A stretch of DNA of 10,325 nucleotides from assembly GCA_002382645.1 (NCBI GenBank), contig DFYP01000068.1:798-11122 (forward strand). Direction: 5' to 3'. The translations under genes were made by a program, and so were the position numbers. The notes under the pieces are model-generated. The model ran no database searches. It had not been told where the DNA came from and saw only the letters and a program-made list of their open reading frames with translations. Of this stretch, positions 6,853 through 10,325 are shown piece after piece; position 1 is the stretch's first letter, and each line of letters begins with the position of its first letter. The stretch comes from Desulfovibrio sp. UBA4079. Its GTDB lineage: Bacteria > Desulfobacterota > Desulfovibrionia > Desulfovibrionales > Desulfovibrionaceae.

Positions 6853-6868
6853 TGGGCCGCGCGGCCCA
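6853..6868. repeat. 16-bp perfect palindrome directly after the TPR gene stop codon
   Basis: TGGGCCGCGCGGCCCA begins at the base after the TAA stop. As RNA it gives a 6-bp stem with a GCGC loop. There is no T-run after it, so it is not a standard intrinsic terminator. It may protect the mRNA 3' end, be a protein-binding dyad upstream of gpmA, or be chance in GC-rich DNA. Confidence 0.5.
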
Positions 6869-6904
6869 AGCCCGCTAGCATCGCTCCAATCGGAGACCGC
6901 CGCC

Positions 6905-7648
6905 ATGCACACCCTCGTCCTCATCCGCCACGGCCAGAGCGCCTGGAATCTGGAGAACCGCTTCACCGGCTGGACCGACGTGGACCTCACGGCCCAGGGC
7001 CTGGCCGAGGCCCACGAGGCCGCCCGGCTCCTGCGCGAGGGCGGCTACGGCTTCGACATCTGCCACACCTCGGTGCTCAAGCGGGCCATCCGCACCCTCT
7101 GGACCCTGCAGGAGGACATGGACCTCATGTGGCTGCCGGTGTTCAAGACCTGGCGGCTCAACGAGCGGCACTACGGCGCGCTCCAGGGCCTGAACAAGTC
7201 CGAGACCGCGGCCCGGTACGGCGAGGAGCAGGTCTTCACCTGGCGGCGGAGCTTCGACACCCCGCCCCCGGCCCTGGCCCCGGACGATCCCCGGCACCCG
7301 GGCCGCGATCCGCGTTACGCCGGGCTCTTGGCTGCGGAACTGCCGCTCTGCGAAAGCCTCAAGGACACCATCGCCCGGACCATGCCCTACTGGCACGAGG
7401 TCCTGGCCCCGCAGATCCGCGAGGGCCGCAGGCTGCTCGTGGCGGCCCACGGCAATTCCCTGCGCGGCCTGGTCAAGTACCTGGACGACATGAGCGACGA
7501 CGAGGTCACCCAGCTGAACATCCCCACGGGTGTGCCCCTGGTCTACGAGCTGGACCAACAGCTGCGCGCCCAGCGGCGTTTCTATCTGGGCGATCCCGAG
7601 GCCGTGGAGCGTGCGGCCAAGGCCGTGGCCGCCCAGGGCAAGGCGTGA
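6905..7648 (+). CDS. gpmA: 2,3-bisphosphoglycerate-dependent phosphoglycerate mutase
   Basis: Interconverts 3- and 2-phosphoglycerate in glycolysis and gluconeogenesis through a phosphohistidine intermediate, in the cytosol. At 247 residues it has the normal length for the dPGM family. The RHG signature is LIRHGQSAWN with the phosphorylated His at residue 9. Next come the family block NRFTGWTDVDLT, the RLNERHYGALQG block with the acid/base Glu87, and LLVAAHGNSLRGLVKYL with the second active-site His182. The ATG at 6905 is preceded by GGAG nine bases upstream. It follows the TPR gene by 52 nt, a spacer holding a 16-bp palindrome. Its last four bases overlap the mutY start (GTGA), indicating translational coupling. 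No missing catalytic residue is seen. Confidence 0.95.
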   Translation: MHTLVLIRHGQSAWNLENRFTGWTDVDLTAQGLAEAHEAARLLREGGYGFDICHTSVLKRAIRTLWTLQEDMDLMWLPVFKTWRLNERHYGALQGLNKSETAARYGEEQVFTWRRSFDTPPPALAPDDPRHPGRDPRYAGLLAAELPLCESLKDTIARTMPYWHEVLAPQIREGRRLLVAAHGNSLRGLVKYLDDMSDDEVTQLNIPTGVPLVYELDQQLRAQRRFYLGDPEAVERAAKAVAAQGKA

Positions 7649-8790
7649 GCGGAACAGCCTCCCGCATCCTGCTGCCGGAGACCGCCGGGCTGGACGGGCC
7701 CGCCCTGGCCCGCGGCTTGCTGGACTGGTTCGCGGGCGTGCGCCGGGACCTGCCCTGGCGGCGCACCTACGATCCCTACCACGTGCTCGTGTCCGAGATC
7801 ATGCTCCAGCAGACCCAGATGGACCGCGCCGTGGCCTATTTCGAGCGCTGGATCGCGCGCTTTCCGGACCTGCGCAGCCTGGCCCTGGCCTCGGAGGACG
7901 AGGTCCTGCGGCTCTGGGAGGGCCTGGGCTACTACAACCGGGCCCGCTCGCTCCTGGCCGCGGCCCGGGAGCTCGTGCGCACCCATGGCGGGGCCGTGCC
8001 CGAGGACGACGCGGCCCTGCGGGCCCTGCCCGGGATCGGGCCGTACACGGCCGGGGCCGTGCTCAGCGTGGCCTTCAACCGGCCGGAACCGGCCGTGGAC
8101 GCCAACGTGGAGCGGGTTCTGGCCCGGCTCACCAACTTGGAGCTGCCGCTGTCCAACGCCCGGGCCAAGGAGTTTTTGCGGACCACGGCCCGGGCCCTCA
8201 TCCCCCAGGGCCGGGCCCGGGATTTCAACCAGGCCCTCATGGAGCTGGGCGCCCTGGTCTGCCTGCCGCGCAATCCCCGCTGCACCGAGTGTCCGTGGGC
8301 GGAGTCCTGCGTGGCCCGGGGCCTGGGCCTGGCCGGGGAACGGCCCGTGGCCAAGCCCAGCCGCGAGATCCTGCGCGTGAACATGGCCTCGGGCCTGCTC
8401 CTGCGCCGCGGCCGGGTGTTCATCCAGAAGCGCAAGCCCGGGGATGTCTGGCCCGGGCTCTGGGAATTTCCCGGCGGGGTCCTGGAGGCCGGGGAGACCC
8501 CGGAGCAGGCCCTGGTGCGGGAGTTCGGCGAGGAGACCGATCTGGCCGTGCGGCCGCTGGCGCCCGTCACCGTGGTCCGCTACAGCTACACCCGCTACCG
8601 CGTGACCCTGCACGCCTTCTACTGCGCCGCCGACGACGCCGCGGCCGAGCCCGTGCTCCGCGAGGCCGTGGACGGCCGCTTCGTGCGGCCCGGGGAACTG
8701 GCGGACTTCGCCTTTCCGGCCGGCCACCGCCGGGTCATCGCCTTTGTGCTCCAGGACCCCCGCCTGAAAAAATATCTCGCTGATTTGTAA
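7645..8790 (+). CDS. mutY: Adenine DNA glycosylase MutY with near-complete C-terminal Nudix box
   Basis: Removes adenine mispaired with 8-oxoguanine or guanine, preventing G:C to T:A mutation (base-excision repair). Start is GTG 7645, overlapping the gpmA stop by 4 nt, giving 381 residues. The N-terminal domain has SEIMLQQTQMDRAV with catalytic Glu51. The helix-hairpin-helix is ALPGIGPYTAGAVLSVAF (about 127-144), followed by AVDANVERVLARL with catalytic Asp152. The [4Fe-4S] cluster motif CX6CX2CX5C is at C206, C213, C216 and C222. The C-terminal domain from about 245 has WEFPGG and a Nudix box, G278-x5-E284-x7-REFGEETD, which keeps the acidic metal ligands often lost in MutY; the Gly near the box end is Asp299. 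The 8-oxoG-recognition Phe-Ser-His loop appears to be Tyr-Thr-Arg (315-317). The family assignment is firm; hydrolase activity of the C-terminal domain is speculative. Confidence 0.95.
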   Translation: MSGTASRILLPETAGLDGPALARGLLDWFAGVRRDLPWRRTYDPYHVLVSEIMLQQTQMDRAVAYFERWIARFPDLRSLALASEDEVLRLWEGLGYYNRARSLLAAARELVRTHGGAVPEDDAALRALPGIGPYTAGAVLSVAFNRPEPAVDANVERVLARLTNLELPLSNARAKEFLRTTARALIPQGRARDFNQALMELGALVCLPRNPRCTECPWAESCVARGLGLAGERPVAKPSREILRVNMASGLLLRRGRVFIQKRKPGDVWPGLWEFPGGVLEAGETPEQALVREFGEETDLAVRPLAPVTVVRYSYTRYRVTLHAFYCAADDAAAEPVLREAVDGRFVRPGELADFAFPAGHRRVIAFVLQDPRLKKYLADL

Positions 8791-8803
8791 GCCTTTTTTA
8801 TCA

Positions 8804-8819
8804 GGGCATGTTTTTTGCT
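8804..8819 (+). promoter_or_regulatory. Candidate sigma-54 (-24/-12) promoter for the lysozyme-like gene
   Basis: GGGCATG-TTTT-TTGCT aligns with the sigma-54 consensus TGGCACG-N4-TTGCW. The invariant GG (8805-8806) and GC (8817-8818) are both present with the required 10 bases between them, and the -12 half is a perfect TTGCT. The first T of the -24 half is G and the C of CAC is T. Transcription would begin near 8830, leaving a leader of about 37 nt that contains the GAGGAG ribosome-binding site. A sigma-54 promoter would need an enhancer-binding activator, whose sites would lie within the 3' end of mutY; none was identified. Confidence 0.55.
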
Positions 8820-8853
8820 GTTCGTCTGTCGAGGTATCAGAATCTTGACAGGC

Positions 8854-8859
8854 GAGGAG
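8854..8859 (+). promoter_or_regulatory. Shine-Dalgarno GAGGAG for the lysozyme-like gene
   Basis: GAGGAG lies seven bases before ATG 8867, a standard spacing, and fixes that start. Confidence 0.8.
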
Positions 8860-8866
8860 CCCATTC

Positions 8867-9841
8867 ATGGCCTATGACACGACCTCTCCTCTGGCCGCCG
8901 AGCGTTTGAGCCACGAGGCCGAGGGCAGCAGCGAGGTGCGCGGGCAGGCGGTTTCCACACCCCTGGCCGAGGCCCGCAGGTTGGCCTTCCAGACCCAGAT
9001 GGCCGCTGTGCAGCAGACCCTGGAGGAGCCCCCGGACGAGGGCGGCGCGGTGCGCTATTCCGTGGACCCGGGCGTGCTCAACGACTCGCTCATGCTCGAC
9101 GCCCTGCGGACCATCGCCCGTTTGAGCCGGGAGGCGGGCAGTTCCCTGACCCGCGCCCAGGGCCAGGAGACGGCCCAGGCCTCGGGCCGGCGCGTGGACT
9201 GGAGCAACGGGATCGGCGGGCTGTCGGCGCGCTTCGAGTCCGGGGCCGACGGCATCGAGGCCATCGGCCACGACCGGGTGGGCGGCACGTCCTACGGCAA
9301 GTACCAGCTTTCGTCCAAGGCCGGGACCATGGACCGGTTCATCGCCTATCTGCGCGGCCGCGAGCCGGGCTGGGCCTCGCGGCTCAAGGCCGCCGGGCCG
9401 GCGGACACCGGCTCCTCGGACGGCCGCATGCCCCGGGTCTGGCGCCAGATCGCGGCCGAGAACCCGGCGCGCTTCGAGGAACTCCAGCACGAGTTCGTGC
9501 GCAACGAGCACTATCTGCCCGCCCGGGACAAGATCATGGAGAGCACGGGCGTGGACATCGAGAGCGGGCCCCCGGCCCTGCGCGAGGTGCTCTGGAGCAC
9601 CTCGGTGCAGCACGGGGCCAGCGGCGCGGCCCGCATCTTCAACAAGGTTCTCGCCGAGGTCCTGGACAAGAACGCGGGCAACGCCGCGGACCGCCGGATC
9701 ATCGACAAGGTGTACGCCGACCGCCAGAAGCAGTTCGCCTCCTCCACGGACAGGGTGCGCGCCAGTGTGCGCAACCGTCTGCGCGAGGAGCGCAACCTGG
9801 CCCTGGCCATGCTCGACGGGCAGGTCAGCCGGGTGGTCTGA
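8867..9841 (+). CDS. Lysozyme-like (peptidoglycan hydrolase-type) protein without signal peptide
   Basis: A 324-residue protein. Residues 1-110 are polar, Ala/Glu-rich, without a signal peptide, membrane segment or domain I recognise. Residues 115-260 look like a lysozyme-like glycoside hydrolase: GLSARFESGADG with a likely catalytic Glu124, then GHDRVGGTSYGKYQLSSKAG, and further on VLWSTSVQHGASGA. From memory, the FES, GG-SYG-x-YQ and STxVQHG blocks resemble lysozyme-like domains of phage tail or endolysin proteins and the C-terminal domain of VgrG-3-type secretion effectors. The role would be cutting peptidoglycan glycan strands, but this is family inference. The rest (260-324) is a basic helical tail. 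Lacking a signal peptide, it would need another exit route, such as flagellar, type VI or lysis-dependent export. It has its own ribosome-binding site, a candidate sigma-54 promoter and an intrinsic terminator, so it is probably a single-gene unit separate from mutY. Confidence 0.75.
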   Translation: MAYDTTSPLAAERLSHEAEGSSEVRGQAVSTPLAEARRLAFQTQMAAVQQTLEEPPDEGGAVRYSVDPGVLNDSLMLDALRTIARLSREAGSSLTRAQGQETAQASGRRVDWSNGIGGLSARFESGADGIEAIGHDRVGGTSYGKYQLSSKAGTMDRFIAYLRGREPGWASRLKAAGPADTGSSDGRMPRVWRQIAAENPARFEELQHEFVRNEHYLPARDKIMESTGVDIESGPPALREVLWSTSVQHGASGAARIFNKVLAEVLDKNAGNAADRRIIDKVYADRQKQFASSTDRVRASVRNRLREERNLALAMLDGQVSRVV

Positions 9842-9865
9842 ACCGCTTGAGGCGACAGGGAGGGG

Positions 9866-9891
9866 AAGGGCGCGTGAGCGCCCTTTTTCTT
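9866..9891 (+). terminator. Intrinsic terminator after the lysozyme-like gene
   Basis: GGGCGC and GCGCCC form a perfect 6-bp stem around a GTGA loop, followed by TTTTTCTT; two A-T pairs extend the stem at its base. It lies 26 nt after the stop codon. On the minus strand the hairpin is followed only by TTCCCC, so it should act mainly on plus-strand transcripts. It separates this gene from the convergent NFACT-family gene. Confidence 0.9.
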
Positions 9892-9893
9892 GG

Positions 9894-10325
9894 TCAGGAA
9901 GCGGCCGGGGTCAGGCGCTTCTCCAGGCCCGGGTCCAGGTCCACGCGCAGGCTCTCCAGGATGGCCTCCACCTGCACCTGTCCGGGCGGCGCGCCCTTGA
10001 TGGGCCGCACGTCCTTGGCCAGGGCGCAGATGACCTCGGCCCGGGAATCCTGGGCCCGCCAGCTCTTGAGCGCGGCCAGGCCCGCGGCCTCCAGCAGGCT
10101 TTGGCGGGGCACCTCCTGGTTGGGGAAGTCGCGCTTGAGCAGCACGTGGGAGCCGGGCCCGCCCTGGACGTGGAACCAGAGGTCGAACGGGCTGGCCCCC
10201 CGGGTCACCAGGCCGTGGTTGGCCACCTTGTTCTTGCCGCGCAGCAGCCAGAACACGTCCGAGGAGCGGAAGGCCTGCACGGCCAGGTCCCGGCAGCGCC
10301 GGGGCAGGGCGGCCTTGGCCTGCGG
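9894..10325 (-). CDS. NFACT/RqcH-family protein, C-terminal RNA-binding domain (5' part outside window)
   Basis: The last 143 residues of a protein open to the window edge. They match the NFACT-R (DUF814) domain found at the C-terminus of RqcH/FbpA/NEMF proteins. In the family, RqcH binds stalled large ribosomal subunits with peptidyl-tRNA and directs C-terminal Ala tailing for degradation; older annotation calls these fibronectin-binding proteins. Visible marks are LLRGKNKVANHGLVTRGAS (the G-K/R-N-x-x-x-N block), then DLWFHVQGGPGSHVLLK with the family's D-x-W-x-H and GSHV, SLLEAAGLAALKS, and VRPIKGAPPGQVQVE. A GTG at 10280 is only an internal Val. The N-terminal NFACT-N and coiled-coil parts, which decide whether this is a full RqcH, are outside the window. 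It converges on the lysozyme-like gene, with its stop just past that gene's terminator. Confidence 0.87.
   Translation of the reverse strand, partial: PQAKAALPRRCRDLAVQAFRSSDVFWLLRGKNKVANHGLVTRGASPFDLWFHVQGGPGSHVLLKRDFPNQEVPRQSLLEAAGLAALKSWRAQDSRAEVICALAKDVRPIKGAPPGQVQVEAILESLRVDLDPGLEKRLTPAAS

Noticed and set aside
3562..6990. Very long open frame on the minus strand opposite the TPR gene and beyond
   Set aside because: It mirrors the codon bias of the genes on the other strand (low-complexity Gly/Leu/Gln/Ala content, no recognisable domain) and runs across moaE and the TPR gene; high GC makes such frames common.
8763..8816. Possible intrinsic terminator after mutY (CCTGA...TCAGG with A/T pairs, then a T-run)
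   Set aside because: The stem is only five pairs plus a mismatch with a loop over 20 bases; the T-run at 8811-8816 is better explained as the spacer of the -24/-12 promoter.
8845..8850. Perfect TTGACA hexamer upstream of the lysozyme-like gene
   Set aside because: It lies 17 bases before the ATG, so a -10 at normal spacing would fall inside the coding region and no TATAAT-like element is there.
10278..10280. GTG as start of the NFACT-family gene
   Set aside because: The frame stays open to the window edge and the NFACT-R domain normally follows an N-terminal domain, so this is an internal Val codon in a truncated view.
1..10325. Hidden defence, phage, CRISPR or mobile system
   Set aside because: No transposase, integrase, direct-repeat spacer array, tRNA junction or nuclease/toxin-antitoxin pair could be found on either strand; composition and gene spacing are uniform.

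Overview
This is a GC-rich, gene-dense bacterial chromosome segment. It most resembles a Desulfovibrio-like member of the Desulfovibrionales. That placement is inference: it rests on strong G/C third-position codon use, a small dual-CXXC protein of the type I associate with Desulfovibrio, an atypical MoaE and a plausible sigma-54 promoter. There is no rRNA, tRNA, CRISPR array, transposase or phage integration signal. No gap without a gene exceeds about 140 bases.

Left part (1-2455): a plus-strand cluster begins with the 3' part of a TolC-family outer-membrane factor. It continues through a 64-residue dual-CXXC zinc-ribbon-like protein to an MltB-type (GH103) lytic transglycosylase. Spacing is tight (5 nt, then an overlap), so this looks like one cell-envelope transcription unit. 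It runs head-on into a minus-strand unit, with a single base between the two stop codons.

Middle (2453-6852): the minus strand carries a divergent MoaE-like molybdopterin synthase large subunit and, 139 nt downstream, a GT-B (family 4) glycosyltransferase. That 139-nt spacer holds two inverted repeats and a possible -10 element. Only 37 nt from the moaE start, a divergent plus-strand gene encodes a 914-residue membrane-anchored protein. It combines an unrecognised N-terminal region, a retroviral-type CCHC zinc knuckle, TPR repeats, a long helical region, a two-helix membrane hairpin and a histone-H1-like Lys/Ala/Pro tail encoded by 12-bp repeats. This is the most unusual gene in the window.

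Right part (6853-10325): gpmA (2,3-BPG-dependent phosphoglycerate mutase) overlaps mutY by 4 nt. MutY has an intact iron-sulphur motif and a C-terminal domain with an almost complete Nudix box. An AT-rich 76-nt spacer follows, with a good match to a -24/-12 (sigma-54) promoter. It precedes a lysozyme-like gene whose product has no signal peptide. That gene ends in a strong intrinsic terminator and faces the 3' end of a minus-strand NFACT/RqcH-family gene cut by the window edge.

Overall this is mostly core envelope, cofactor, glycolysis and repair genes. The points worth following up are the zinc-knuckle/TPR membrane protein, the sigma-54-driven unsecreted lysozyme-like protein, the dual-CXXC protein, and the altered motifs in MoaE and MutY.
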